This document shows, in pieces, positions 1-12,169 of a stretch of DNA of 64,000 bases. Origin of the DNA: Bostrychus sinensis (Eukaryota > Chordata > Actinopteri > Gobiiformes > Eleotridae); NCBI GenBank assembly GCA_020698575.1, contig CM036250.1:27975500-28039499 (forward strand), written 5' to 3'. The position numbers and the translations under genes are program-made. The first letter of the stretch is position 1. The number at the start of each line of letters is the position of its first letter. The notes under the pieces are model-generated. The model searched no databases, was not told the DNA's origin, and worked only from the letters and a program-made list of their open reading frames with translations.

Positions 1-1275
1 TCATAATGTTATGCCTGATGGGTGTATTGTGGTTATCATTAACTTTGCATCCGTGTAGGTTCTCAGTCATCCAGGAAAAAACTGAAACTTTGATGGAAAT
101 CTCCTAGAGTTCTAGATCTTATCCAACACCCAACAGGCTTCTTGCCAATTCTTTTTTTCATTGGACCCCATAGTCCATCCCAAATGCATTCAAAACTTTA
201 CAATCCGCATCAGTTTACACAAAATGTAGAGAATGCAACTAAAATACTGTATTTTTTAACAAGAATGTTATGATTTGTGGCCTATTAAATGTGTAAATAT
301 CACACAGAAGTGAATACTATTTTGACAGTACATTTCTTTATGTGCTAATCATTTTGCAACCGTGATGTTTCCTTATTACATGTAGCATTTCACAAACATC
401 TATGTAATATTCATCATATTTTTTGTCGCTTGTGACTTCACACTATTTTCTCAAATTTTCTCAACCTAAAGTTGACAAACACACTTGTTATAAGGTGTTG
501 CGTTTACGAACTTGTGCAACACCACAAACACAACATGACTGAAATTCTGTGCATACAAAACACACTTCATTTCATTTGATGGTAAAGTATGCCATATACA
601 GTAGATTTTAGTTAATGGATCTATGGAAGGACGCCAGGGATGCCAGACTTTGGTGAGAGCCCCATTTGGTATTTTGGCCTACATTTCCCATCTGTCCTCA
701 AACATCACGTCTGCACCGTTCCAGAAGTGTGTGTGTTTGTGACAGGAGCCAGCTGATGCTCTTTAGACCGCTGACCATCTGAGCACCGCACACTGTAATC
801 TGTGTAATCTGAATCAAACCTCCCCCCCGACAGGCCTAATCCCATTATTATACACCACTACAGGCTTTTTGAACACTCCTCTGTCAGGAACTGCACCACT
901 GTGAGCCAGAGGGAGGGGATGATGAACACTCGGATGTGTATTTACGTATACTTTTAGGCCAAATGCTCAGAAAACAAAGTGGATGGGTCATTACACATGT
1001 CAGTCACCAAATTAGGCATGGTGAGAGGTACTGTTTGGTGCTTGGGCTGTAATATTTGTTATAAACAGCATGAGATGGATTTGAACATCTCAATTTTTTG
1101 ACCAGTGAGAATGTTTACAATTGGAAGACCTGGGCCCAGACATGAAACAATTGCATGAACAAAAAATATACAGTGACCACCAAAATCATGTTGCTTTTTA
1201 CCTCAGAACATAGATCTTGAAAATGAGTAAAATTGTAACCATAACTTTTTTTTCCCTTTTCTTTTGGGAAGGGGG
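1..1275. other. Intronic or intergenic sequence, nothing recognised
   Basis: AT-rich sequence without a convincing ORF, repeat terminus or exon. It is expected to be plxna3 intron, because the gene runs leftwards from 18080. Confidence 0.5.
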
Positions 1276-1386
1276 GCTCAGACATTTAAAGTGTCGGAGT
1301 CCAGCTACGAACCACGATGCCAAGGCAGGCTATAGTTGTCCTATTCATGCACCGCAGCTCAACCAACTGAGCTATACCGTGGCACA
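1276..1386 (-). repeat. tRNA-derived SINE head, antisense
   Basis: On the minus strand a GTATAGCTCAGTTGGTTGAG stretch gives a near-perfect pol III box A. GTGGTTCGTAGCTGGAC further on resembles box B. The A-to-B spacing is too long for a tRNA gene and no cloverleaf can be drawn, so this is a tRNA-headed SINE fragment of fish type. Confidence 0.6.
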
Positions 1387-1438
1387 AAGCATCTGTGAGA
1401 TCCATTATTAGTGTTAGAAGGTAATGATTGTCACTTAT

Positions 1439-1718
1439 GCAGGGGGTACTGGGAATTATTTCATAGATTATTTCAAAAATGCTAAAAAAAAAAAAAAATT
1501 TAAAAAAGAAAAAAAATTAATGGGAAGTTGACATTTTTTCTTTCTAGTAAATGTATCTTTTTTTTTAGTTTATTTGAAATAAAAGAGGCAAGCAGAAAAA
1601 AATGCATATTTTGAGTTGAGTAGAAAAATAATTTTTCTGAAGAATCATGAGGCAGTAGTCATGGTATGACAAAAAAGGCCAGGTGGGTACACGAGACAAA
1701 ACAGGTCAGGAACCACTG
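1439..1718 (+). mobile_element. Fragment of a hAT-like non-autonomous element
   Basis: The right end (GGTATGACAAAAAAGGCCAG ... GGAACCACTG) matches the right end of the complete element at 47724-48097, and the interior shares GGCAAGCAGA. The left terminus is degraded and the middle holds A-rich runs. Confidence 0.6.
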
Positions 1719-2060
1719 CTTTAATGCAACAAATTGCAATATAGCAGAATATAAATCTAATCCATCATTATCAAATGCATTGTGGCTAAAATACAGTCAG
1801 TCATTTAGTGCAGATCTGTGGACATGAGGCAGGTTAAATAATTCACTCTGATCAAACTATGCTTGTCCATTGTCATTAATCAATCCAGTGGTGGTACAAC
1901 AATAAATCAGCAATCTCATAATCCACTCATACATTACAATGTGGTTCTTGTCCCTACTGACAACATATGTAGCATCAATATACAAAGTTAGCCTTTGACT
2001 GACACATATAGCACTGTGTAATTGTGAGACATGCTACCATCTTGTGAAAACACTTATCCC
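1719..2060. other. Unassigned sequence
   Basis: AT-rich sequence with no ORF, repeat boundary or motif that I recognise. Confidence 0.5.
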
Positions 2061-2203
2061 AGCAGAACCCCTCATTCATTCATTCTTCTTTTTCACTTAT
2101 TCTCATTAGGGGTCGCTGGTACTGGAGACTATCCCAGTAAGTATGGGTGGGGTACACCCTGGACAGGGGCCAGACAGAGACATACACAGACAGCTGGGTT
2201 TTT
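2061..2203 (+). repeat. Teleost interspersed repeat family A, left part
   Basis: Contains TCATTCATTC, GGGGTCGCTGG, ACTATCCCAG and GGTACACCCTGGACA, the start of a dispersed fish repeat seen about a dozen times in this window. The element is interrupted here and resumes at 2403. Confidence 0.75.
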
Positions 2204-2402
2204 TTTAGAAGTTTTTCCTTACCAAGAAGGAGGGTCTAGGGACAGGCGATGTCCTGGGTTTGTTTAGTTTATTGTAGTTATGTTTATATTTGATTTTGTG
2301 TTATGTCTGATTGCGTGTTTATGTTTGCTTAACTGCTTGTAAAGCCCTTTGAGGCAACTGTTGCTGTGATACTGGGCTATACAAATAAAATGGAATTGGA
2401 TT
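2204..2402 (+). mobile_element. Inserted retroposon-like repeat (family D) inside family A
   Basis: Shares AAAGCCCTTTGAGGCAA, a GGGCTATACAAATAAAA tail and the TTTTTCCTTAC block with the antisense copy at 57412-57655. It splits a family A copy between ACACAGACAG and CCAGACAACATTC. The sequence CAGAC on both sides may be a short target duplication. Confidence 0.65.
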
Positions 2403-2613
2403 GAGCCAGACAACATTCACACTCACATTCACTCACTAAAGGTAATTTAGACTCACGGTACACCTAACACATGCATGTAGGTGGATAATGGGAATAAGGA
2501 AGGCAGAGTGCCCAGAGAGAACCCACAGTAACATGGGGACCATACCCAGAGAGTCTGTGTGATCTACTTGCTAGGAGCTGAGAGCAATATCCGTTCTATC
2601 ACTGTGCCCCCAG
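2403..2613 (+). repeat. Teleost interspersed repeat family A, right part
   Basis: Continues with CAACATTCACACTCACATTC, ACACATGCATGTAGGTGG, GAGAACCCACAGTAACATGG and a TCACTGTGCCCCC end. This is the downstream half of the copy begun at 2061. Confidence 0.75.
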
Positions 2614-2615
2614 AA

Positions 2616-3389
2616 ACGCTCATGTCAACACACTTTTAAGATAGCTTTTAATACATTTTAAAATTTACAATATTGTTAAAGTTATGGTGCTATAACATTG
2701 GGTATGCAACTGTTAAAAAATAATGTTTAATTACACACTATCTAATGGCCTGATCTCATAAATCTTTCATTAAATATTTATGCAAGAGATGTTAAAGTGT
2801 CACATCTTTAGTGGTTCCTATATACGATACTGTTATTACAATGTACACTATTAAAATGCAACAGCTATAACCTTGTAGAAAACAGGGTTCACCTCCAAAC
2901 TAAAAAGTGAACTCTGCATGCTTCTGAACATGAGCCTGCCTCCCAAACTTGCAGACTTAGCACATATTCATCCACAACATAAAGTACATAAATGATTAAA
3001 AGCATGTGTCTTTGAACATTCCGGTACATACGAGTGGGAAGTATGTATTTACAGCAGTTATAAATACACACACCAGCACAGATTAACATGCATATATTCT
3101 CTTTCATAAACACGCTGTTCATATAAAGCTCCTGGTCAGCACTTTGTCAATGAGAGATATGCTGTTGCTATTTTCATTTTCTGAGGCTCGTGCATATTCA
3201 AATTCCAATTTACAGGAATCACTAAGATAAGAAAATGGCTGGTTGTCCTCTCAACAAGGATTTTGTGCTCGACAACAGCAGAAATGTGTTTACTTTGGCT
3301 CTGTTTTGTAGTCCTATAATATAACATTTTACAACACAAATGCTTTGTCTCATTTGCAGATACCCCTAGAGCTCTGAGTGGCATCTGCG
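2616..3389. other. AT-rich sequence, nothing recognised
   Basis: No repeat termini or coding signal. Two short antisense open frames (2889-3122, 3136-3384) lack codon bias, domains and splice context. Confidence 0.5.
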
Positions 3390-3560
3390 TATCCGCCTCG
3401 TGTTACATCTCTCCTGCTTCCTCCCACCGTCCAAATGCATGGCTGTGTTAGGTGAAATGGTGACTTCGAATTGCCCCTAGCTTAGTGAATGAATGTGCAT
3501 GTGAGAGCAAGTGGCTGTCTGTCAGGGTAAGTCTCTGAGTGTCAGCCCTGTGACTTTAGA
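3390..3560 (-). repeat. Family A fragment, antisense
   Basis: CTTCCTCCCACCGTCCAAATGCATG, GAATTGCCCCTAGC, GTGAATGAATGTGCATGTGA and TGGCTGTCTGTC are the reverse complement of the middle of family A. Confidence 0.65.
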
Positions 3561-3819
3561 ATAAGCCCTACCTAAGGTTCATAGTTGCTGGGATTGTGAA
3601 AATAAAAAGATCCAGAGCTGAATATATGAAATAAATAAATGAAAAATATTAATGTTGAGTCCTATTAGTACCCCGATGGACTTGGGCCCCCTCAAAAATT
3701 ATGTTAGTTCTAAAGTCATCAACCTTGGCGTCACTATAGAATAGTGATTTCAAACTGTACAAACAAATTAACATGTTCTAAAATTTAGTTTTTATCTAAA
3801 ATTAAACCCCTTTTATCCT

Positions 3820-3930
3820 TTGACAATTGCATTGTTTGTTTTAAAAGCTTTGAATGGACTGGCCCCACTCTAGATTAGCCTGACCGGCCAGACAAACTCT
3901 TTTCCTATTCTATACAAAGAAGTTAGTGTG
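3820..3930 (+). repeat. LINE reverse-transcriptase relic
   Basis: A short frame reads LKALNGLAPL, matching the (Y)KALNGLAP motif downstream of the reverse-transcriptase core in fish L2/Rex1-type LINEs. It runs straight into a stop codon. The remainder is too decayed to classify. Confidence 0.5.
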
Positions 3931-4057
3931 GTATCCCTTTGCTTAAATTTTGTTTCTATCAACAACAATCACAGGTGTAGGAGTAACAATTCCGAGAAAT
4001 AAAGCGAAAGATGAAGCAGTGTACCACCAACAAACATGGTGGTTTGCTGTTTTTGTC

Positions 4058-4085
4058 AAAAAAAAAAAAAAAAAAAAAAAAAAAA
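4058..4085 (+). repeat. Poly(A) tract, about 28 bp
   Basis: An uninterrupted adenine run, possibly an old retroposon tail. No body could be assigned upstream. Confidence 0.9.
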
Positions 4086-4780
4086 CACCAAAATAGGCCA
4101 TATTATGAGCAGCTCTGCACTTATTTCTGAATGGGGACAGCAGCCAAAGCCAGTTGTACAAAGTTGTTTGAATGTGTTCTTTATGTCAGACGTCAACGAG
4201 ACTTTACTGTTGTTAAAATGGCAACAAGACAAAGAAAAAGCACTCACTGACCAACAATGTGTACTTCAGCAGAACCAAAAGGTGAGGGAGGAAAGCACTA
4301 AATGCCATTAATCAGGTCAGAGAAGTTATTCAATTAACCCAGTAGCCCAGCACTACCTTAGTTATCTTCTGTATTTGTAAGACGCGCTGCAGATAAACGT
4401 CTGTACTAGGCCATTTCCAAATCGACTGGAGAGAAACACTTTGCTGCAAGTGAGGAACCAGACTGTCCTGCTTTTGAAAAGAAAGTAGAAGAGTCTGGCT
4501 TACAAGGTTTACATCACAGGCCTCATCCAAATTTACACACACACCAGCACAGCAGAGAGGTCAAAGGGCCTGCTCCAGCTCGTGGTTCCTAAGGCTAGAC
4601 CTAAAACTGCATCCCTAAACAATTGCTAGCTCTGCAGTGCACAAGCTGGTAGACGGAAACTGGAAATTCCTATGTATCTGAGGTTTTGAGAGCCTGTAGA
4701 GAAGAAGAGAAACAAAGAGAAACACAGAGAAAAACAAAGTAACAAGCTAATTTGATCTGAATTTCTCTGCATGCAAAGCA
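4086..4780. other. Unassigned sequence
   Basis: No recognised repeat or exon. AGGTCAAAGGGCC near 4559 resembles a degenerate direct repeat of nuclear-receptor half-sites. Confidence 0.4.
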
Positions 4781-5346
4781 CTTCCGCTTAATACCTCTCA
4801 AAGTCATCTTAGCTCAGCCTCAAATCCCAATGTTTACCAAGTTTTTTTATGGGTCACTCCAGGTCCAGGACATCTCTACGCCCCACTTCCAGTTTCCTAA
4901 TCCACCGCAATTTCGCAAAACAACTCAAATCCACCTCAAGTTGGCCTGGTCACAAGCCACTAATCTGTCCAGTCATGCGCAGGTATCAACAATAGACCAT
5001 ACTGTTAAAGAAAATGTAGTCCATAAACACCTTAATGCAGGGAGCGATTCCTCTTTTGTCCCAGATAACGTCACCTGCTCCTGAGCCCTGAGTAGGAAAT
5101 CTCAGTAGACAAAAGCATACGAGGGGTGGTGTTACAGTCATTAAAACGCCCGGAGATAGGTAACATTTTGCAGCGTCATGCATCAAAATGTCTTCGGGAG
5201 GCACGAGAGAGAAAACTGCACCTCATCAAAAAGCCTCTCCTTCCCGACGGGCCGCATTCGAGACAGCGTTTGACAGCAATTCACCTCGATGCTGCATGTA
5301 TTTATCACTACACCTCTCCAAATCCATCTTTACAAGTCGCTCGAGT

Positions 5347-5386
<40 letters not shown>

Positions 5387-5740
5387 ACTTTCTTTTAAGA
5401 CGAAGGGAGGAAATTCTACCTGTGGCCCCAGATAACCACCATCTGTTCCCGGAGCGGTTCTTCCGGAAACGCTGTCAATATCCGGCCCAAAGGAAGGCAC
5501 TCCAATGACACGCTTTTGGCAGTGAGCCCCGTGCATACCACTCCACTTTGTAACACAGCAGACACTTCAGCGCGGAGCCGGAGACTTCTAAACGGGCACC
5601 TTTTAGAGAAATCCAGGAAAGTAACAGAAGCAGCAGAGTGGAAACAGATGGTTATGGATTGTAGGGCGAAGAGACTTCCACGAATCAAAGAAACTGCTTG
5701 CATTTTTGATTTGCCATTCATTTTGATGAGTGGGCAAACT
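4781..5740. promoter_or_regulatory. Candidate conserved non-coding region split by a poly(A) tract
   Basis: Balanced base composition with dispersed CpGs (for example TCATGCATCAAAATGTC, TTCCGGAAACGCTGTC), no repeat signature and no sustained ORF on either strand. An A34 run at 5350-5383 interrupts it. The candidate is based on texture alone. Confidence 0.3.
5350..5383 (+). repeat. Poly(A) tract, 34 bp
   Basis: A pure adenine run following CGCTCGAGTCAT. The sequence texture is alike on both sides, so it may be a simple expansion rather than a retroposon tail. Confidence 0.9.
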
Positions 5741-7205
5741 AAATAGTGCAGGGTTTGTCGGTACAGTAGACATTATTAAATTGAAAAAAACAAAAAAGAA
5801 TGGTATATGGTTGTATGAATCTGCTGTCAAATGATAGCACACAGATCTGGTAGTCAGTTTCATTAGCAAATAATGAGTTGATGGATAAACTGCACATTTA
5901 CCATTAATTATTGTAGTTTTGTGACTATAGTGCAGCATACAGTAAAACACTTTGCAGTCTTACAGCCAGTACAAAGAAAAGACCGTCTGACAGACCATTA
6001 AACTTCAGACAATTTGGTCCATAGGAAAATATACTGGAAAGGGCCTGCTCTTAAGGCTAGGACACACCAACACTAACGCCTGACTGACAGAGGGCTGCTC
6101 TGTCACCTCACGTCTCCTCTGGTCAGCTCAGAAGGTGGCTACAGACACACCGACGTGACTCAGACCCACTACCGAGCAGCACATGTGCAAGACATAATAA
6201 CTGTTTACAACAGCAGGTGGTGCTAGTCACTAAACTCTGCAAATAATGGACTTCTGTAAATAAACCTCTGCAACACTAATGTGTTTGCCTCTAATATTTA
6301 TCAGTGAACAATAATCATACACCCTACATTAAATACATCTTATCGATGAATGAAATGGACTCAATTATAGCAGCTCTTTGGAGGGTACTGTATTCTTATC
6401 TGCACAAGGCTACAAGCTTAAGAAAGCTAACTGCAGCACACTAGCATCACAGATGTAGAAAACAGGAAAGTTAAATCGTTTTTAAAATAGTTCCTTGTAT
6501 TTTAATGTTATTTATGCGCTGTATGACATATTGTGAAGGGTGCATGCGGCCAATCTCCTTTGATGCCAAAACCTGACACCAATTCAGCATGCTTAATGGG
6601 CCAAAACTAGGTCTAACTGTCTCCTACTCCTGTCCTGATGGTGCAGAACACACCAAACAGACTCACGTCCCAACCACAACAAACTGTCCAACCGTGCCAG
6701 ACGGCCCATTACCTGACCTGAACGTGTCCCAGACTTTAAGGTGTCTATAGCAGGGCTGTAGCATCAGGCAGTACAGTTACGGGGCATGAGGTCCAGAGTC
6801 ATAAGTGAGAGACTTTATCTACACTTCATGATAGTGGGATATGATCAGTCTGAACAAGAAAAGGCTGTAGTAGCCAAAAGTCGAGAGTAAAAATTTTTGT
6901 TTTGCTGTTTCTTAATTTAGAAACAAATTATCAACAATTATCAAACTTTAGTGGCTACAAATTTCATTATTACACCAGAAAAAGTACTAGTAATATATTT
7001 ATTTTGGTTAATGTAGCATCTGTCAGCACGTATATGCACACCTTACTCAGTTGAACTATGGTCATGACTGTGTTTGGTTGGACGAGAGTAGTGTTTTCAA
7101 CCAACTGTCCAGACAGAAGAAAAATTACCTTTACCTTTTGTGCAGCAACTAGTGATTAGTCGAAATGAGACGATATGTTTAATTTCTCTGGTGTAATGTA
7201 AACAT
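5741..7205. other. Unassigned sequence, possible DNA-transposon remains at 6050-6740
   Basis: 6050-6190 and 6560-6740 share ACACACCAAAC/ACACACCAACAC-type stretches and CTGTC motifs suggestive of a decayed DNA transposon. No terminal repeats could be fixed. The rest is AT-rich without signal. Confidence 0.3.
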
Positions 7206-7225
7206 AGTGAGCCCATTATCCTGAG

Positions 7226-7430
7226 ATGATATTTGGCAGTCCACCCACATCGCAACTTTACATACCGCTGCAGTCATTTGATTTCAGGTCAAACAAAGAC
7301 TTGGACCGGCTCCAGCCCGAGCCACTGAGCTCTGCAGGAATAAACAGCTCCGCTCTCCGACTGTGTCACCTTAAACAACTCTGCGCATATCACACAGCAG
7401 CCAGAATATACTGACAGCGAGTATCAGGAG
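7226..7430 (+). repeat. Local repeat unit, copy 1 of 3 (LINE-derived, family E)
   Basis: Contains CAACTTTACATACCGCTGCA, CTCTGCAGGAATAAACAGCT and TGTGTCACCTTAAACAACTC, shared with 7995-8210 and 9258-9447. AYHTAARI, followed in another frame by a match to the HWLP(I/V)-type motif, suggests the C-terminal part of a LINE polyprotein. Confidence 0.7.
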
Positions 7431-7745
7431 TGGCTTCCCATTGAATTATAGATTTAGAAGTTCAAAATCCTTTTCCTTACTTGCGACGGCATAAGTGGTA
7501 CGGCTATATCCTGTCACAGAGTTCTTATAGTGCCATATCACCATAAAAAGGTACTTTGTCACTAGTAATTCCTGGGATTTCCAAAAATACAATGGGAGTT
7601 ATCAACAAGTCGAAGAAGGCAGCCGCCACCCAGATCTTCCTGTGGTTTCTGTCTGTGCAAAGGTAGTTTTTCCTTGCCACTTGTCATCAAGAGCATGCTC
7701 ATGTGGGAATTTCGATGACATTTTAAGGAAAAATCACAATGAACC
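7431..7745 (+). repeat. LINE 3' region continuing copy 1
   Basis: TGGCTTCCCATTGAATTATA, then AAAATCC, reads as remains of a WLP...FKIL motif. TTTTTCCTTGCCAC and AAGAGCATGCTCATG are typical of the 3' end of fish LINEs. A shorter version recurs at 8245-8310. Confidence 0.55.
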
Positions 7746-7994
7746 AAGAAAGGATTTATTTGTTTTGGTGTAGGATTCAGGATTTTCTTTAGGAAGATAG
7801 GGCCAGTTTAGTTAGTTGGTAACCTAACTCTAGATGTGACAGACAGATTTTCCTGATACAACATAGGTCATGAATGGGAAAAAGAACCAATGATTAGTTC
7901 CTGGTCTAGATCCAGAGTGGTCAGCACTTCAACACTGATTTTTAGGCTACCATCAGCTAAAGTCATTAAGCGAGTTATGGAATGCTTACAGGAT

Positions 7995-8310
7995 TATACA
8001 ATGCAGGACTTCAAATTTGATATATTTGTCAGTCTAGGCACATCACAACTTTACATACTGCTGCAGTTATTTCAATTCGGGTAAAACATAACTTTGGACC
8101 GTCTCCAATCCAAGCCACCAAACTCTGCAGGAACAAACAGCTCCAATCTCTGACTGTGTCACCTTAAAGAACTCCTCACATATTACACATCAGCCAGAAT
8201 ACTCTAATAATACTATATTGTCCTAACAAAATACTTTGACCTTCATTGGAAGTTTGGCAGTTTTTCTGTGCCACTGTCACCAAAAGCATGCTCATGGGGG
8301 AATGTTGGAT
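7995..8310 (+). repeat. Local repeat unit, copy 2 of 3, with LINE 3' tail
   Basis: Shares CATCACAACTTTACATACTG, CTCTGCAGGAACAAACAGCT and CTGTGTCACCTTAAA with copies 1 and 3, then carries the GCCACTGTCACCAAAAGCAT block. It has stop codons in all frames. Confidence 0.7.
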
Positions 8311-9257
8311 TTTCATTTTAAAACTAAAGAGTATGGTCTAGACCTGCTCTAATTGGAAAGAATCTTACTTTTTACTGTGCGTGTAGTTGAATAAATAAAA
8401 AAATATACATACAGTATATTTTCAACATTTAACAATTTTTGTCTGAAACCAACATAACTCCAAAAGTTGTGGTCGGATTGATGTGGATCTAGATGATTGT
8501 TTCGATCCAGGGTAGAACAGTGATGGGCTCGACACACGGTAGGTGACGAGTGACTGACAACATGGTGAGCGAATCACGAGTCTCCCACTGATTTCATTGG
8601 CTGTTAGATTAGAGGGAATTTCACATTTAAAACAATTTGGGAAAATAAACTACTGTTAATATTAACTATCACAGTAAGATTCTGCTTAAACTGAATGAAG
8701 TAGCCTATTACTAGAGTCTGCTTGAGGACTAAAAAGAAAAAGATGTGCCTGGGTATTTCCCATATTGCAGTCACAATATATGTTTTTTTGTTCTGTTTTG
8801 TTTTTTGTTAACATCCCTGTAATCTTTTCAATCACTCTTGAAATTTAAATTCCCAATTATTTATTTTCTCCATGTTGATCTCGAAGTAAGTGAGAAGAAT
8901 CCTGTCAGCTCATTGGTTTGTTAATAAAACACCTTGGTTTGTTAATAATTGGTTCTCGTCAGGTGAAGGCAATGAAAAGTTGTCAACTTTCTTGGATCAT
9001 GTAGCAAGCCAGCATGTGCACAAGGACATGCACACTTCTTTTGGAAACAAATAGAGGAGAAGTGACATCAACCCTGTGTGTTGAGCCCATAATGCCTTGG
9101 CAGAGGTTTTTATTTATATGCAAAAAAATAAAATAAAAAAAAGAAACAGTTGAGTTCAACTTTGAAAAAATAACTTTTACCAAAGAACACTGATTTGTGC
9201 CATACAGCTGAAGGCTACAAGCTAGTGAAGTAAACTAAGACTGTAAATGCATAGGAT

Positions 9258-9447
9258 TATATAATGCAGGACTCCATATATTAATGCATTTGGCAGTCTA
9301 TGCACATCACAACTTTACATACTGCTGCAGTCATTTTCAATTCAGGTCAAACAAAACCTTGGACCAGCTCCAATCCAAGCCACCACGCTCTGCAGGAATA
9401 AACATCTCTAATCCCCCAACTGTGTCACCTTAAACAACTCTTTTCTG
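9258..9447 (+). repeat. Local repeat unit, copy 3 of 3
   Basis: Shares CATCACAACTTTACATACTG, CTCCAATCCAAGCCACCA and CTGTGTCACCTTAAACAACT with the copies at 7226 and 7995, in the same orientation. Confidence 0.7.
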
Positions 9448-9639
9448 CTCTACACAAGCCCTTAAAATGCTGAAAACTCATGTATTTTCGACTATAAGGT
9501 CAGTGCATAGACTTTTTTTGTTTACTGTTTGGTGCATAGACAATAAGGGCCATAGTAAAGCCATAGTTTGCTAGTATGCTGTGCCATCCATCTAGGCCCA
9601 TAATGAGTCTGAAGCAACAATAGAGAAATGAAGCGGTGA

Positions 9640-10060
9640 AAATGACACCAGCCGCCTGGAAGAGCAGCACCGGAATAGTACCGTAATCCTGGCCAGCAGT
9701 GATCAGCGCTGATAAATATTAATAAACACCATTATACCGAGAGAGATGGCGGCGCAGAGGAGACAATAACAATAGGAGACTCTGTTATTGAAGGCAATTT
9801 TCCCTCTGACATCCGCCTAAACAATGCCGACTCACGCGCACGGCCCCTCCACGCGCACGCCGCCTTATTATCGGCCCCCCCTTTTTTCTCTGCGTTTTGT
9901 TCCTCTTGTTTCGGGCCAGGATAAGAGGCACAAACAAAAATGAGCGGCGGGTACAAAAGGAAAAGGGGAAAGCACAGAGATAAGTAAAGGGATGAAGAGA
10001 TGCAGAAAGGATGGTATCTTTGCTGCTCATTAGAAATGCTCGGGACGTACTGGAGCATGC
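9640..10060. promoter_or_regulatory. Candidate regulatory/conserved non-coding region
   Basis: CpG-containing, repeat-free sequence with GATAAATATTAATAAA, GGCGGCGCAGAGG, ACTCACGCGCACGGCC and CCTTATTATCGG. It differs sharply from the surrounding AT-rich repeats. The overlapping antisense open frames look like chance. Confidence 0.35.
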
Positions 10061-10689
10061 TGGGATGGAGAGCTTGGACGGAAGCCTGTGAAGATCAAAA
10101 AGCTAGGCCAGTGTTTGGTTCAGTTCATGTATAGGACCCGCAACATAGAGCTGGTCTTGGTAATAATGAGGCACATGCACTAAGACCAAAGCACTTCAAT
10201 TCTTGTATTTTTAAAATGTGCACTCAAACATGAGGCAGCAAAATGAAAATAGATTAAAAACTGAATTAATGTGCCCCTCATGTGGTTCCCAAAATAAGCC
10301 TGGGTCACACTTTGCAGGCTTTAATTTTGAGCCATTGCTTTTTCACTTATTAATATGCTGTAATATTGAAGACTTATTAACAGCTTTTATTATGTGAGAA
10401 TTCTGCATGATTTTAGAACAGCAGCACATTTTACAACCTTTAAAAACATTGTGACTAAATAAAGAAAAAAAAAAACTATGGCCCCATAAAGAAACAGGTG
10501 AAGAGGGTAGCAGAGTTCAGCTTTGTTACACTCTTTTGAGCAGAAACAGAGGGGGGGGAAAAAGCTTTTTACTTCCTTAAACTCCCTTAAAATCACTGGA
10601 AACAGAGCTGTACAGTTTTGTTTTGTTTTTGTTTTTTTGTTTTTTTTTTATAAATGAATGAGAGCAGACTGGATGTAGAGGGCTTGTTT
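10061..10689. other. Unassigned sequence with T-rich tract
   Basis: AT-rich sequence. A TTTTG/T-rich simple stretch lies at 10617-10650. Nothing else was recognised. Confidence 0.4.
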
Positions 10690-10887
10690 ATTGGTCACTG
10701 CTTCCTGAAGTTGGCGGGGGTTCGTGAGAGAGGTGGAGGTTTGTGGAACCGTGCCTTCAGAGGCCTCAGAAACTCTGAAGAATACAGGATTAGTCAAAAA
10801 GGTGTGAATGAAGCAAAACACAACTCCAGGTATGTTGTTGAAGGAAGGGAACATTGTAGAAAGTTAAGAAAAGTCAATATAGCCCCT
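10690..10887 (-). mobile_element. Family B MITE fragment, antisense
   Basis: Shares AACACAACTCCAGGTATGTT and AAGTCAATATAGCCCCTTTAAG with other family B copies. It ends beside a TTAA (10888-10891), the duplicated target of piggyBac-like elements. Confidence 0.6.
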
Positions 10888-11139
10888 TTAAGTAAACTAA
10901 AAGTGGGTTGTCCAAACAGCAATAGTGTAGCTGGGGATAGCAGTGCAAATATTAACACAACTTATCTTGTGATGTTAGCATGTAATTGCTAAATGACCGC
11001 CAAAATCAGTTTATGCAATGCTAAGTTGCTTTTTTGTGATTCTATTCAAAGACGAGGGGAATGTTTACATTTTGTTGACATAGTGACCAGCACATAATAG
11101 TCTCAACCTTCTCTATTAGAAAGCATATTCCAGCATACA

Positions 11140-11420
11140 CACATTTGTTCATCTTCTTCCGCTTATATTCCAGTAACTTTGGGCCTCAGGCGTCGTACAC
11201 CCTGGACAGTGGACAACTAGTCGCCCAGACACTGACACAAAGACACACCATTCACTCTAAAATTTCTTGAGTCACTAATTCTAATACGTCTTTGGCCGAA
11301 ATACCAGGAGAAAACCCACAGTAACATTGGAAGGACATGCACACTCCAGAGAGGAATCCACAACCTCCTTGCTGGGAGATGAGAGTACTAACTGCTCTGC
11401 CACCATGCCGTCCCAGCCTT
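11140..11420 (+). repeat. Family A copy
   Basis: CTTCTTCCGCTTATATTCCAG, CGTACACCCTGGACAGTGGA, GAGAAAACCCACAGTAACAT, GGACATGCACACTCCAGAGA and CTGCTCTGCCACCATGCCGT follow the order of family A across most of its length. Confidence 0.8.
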
Positions 11421-12169
11421 TGCAGAGCAATAAGATAAAAGTATATATAAAAATATTTCTAAAGGATACCACTACCTCATACATAACTGAAATGGCCAAA
11501 GGAGGTGTTCACCCATGTTGGTTTATTAGTCTTTTTTTGAAAACCCACCTGTTCTCACTGGTATTTGGCTCCGGTTGAACTCGGCTTTGACTGCTTTACT
11601 TTTTTACTTTTTACTATTATTTAATTTATTTCATTGTTTGAAAAAAAAAAAAAAAAGGCATAAAACTCAAAAGTAATGGTCATATTTTGGTGACATTTCC
11701 AAGAAATGGGCCAAAGACTAAAGTTTTTGGTGTGAATCTGGAAAGCCATGTAGATCAAATAACGTTTGAGAGGATTTCCAGGTTGTCATTGTGTATGAGA
11801 ATTTTTTCTCAATTGACTTACATGGTTAAAGAAAGGTTACATAAAATGATAAATAAATTCTGTACCATTCTGAGATAGCACCAAAGATACTTTCTCCAGC
11901 CATAAGGCATCAGCAAAGGAATGAATATGTTTTGGGACATTCTTTACAATTAAGAACTATGACATCTTGTGGCTCAATGGAAGCAGTAGTTACCCCTGAA
12001 CTAGAAGATCTTAGTTTCAAGTCCAGGTTTGGGCATCTATATCATTCAGAAATAGTGCCATTTCCTTGGTGGCGGTCTACCCTTTGTTACTTTAAGTTTG
12101 TTTTAGTACCTCCTTCAAATAGACCTGTCACTATTCACAGCACACTGCCCAGCTTCACACCAGGATCAA
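11421..12169. other. Unassigned sequence
   Basis: Contains an A-run at 11640-11656 and short open frames of no recognisable type. No repeat boundary was found. Confidence 0.4.

Noticed and set aside
1276..1386. Possible antisense tRNA gene
   Set aside because: Boxes A and B are present, but the spacing is too large and no acceptor, anticodon or T-arm pairing can be drawn; it is a SINE head.
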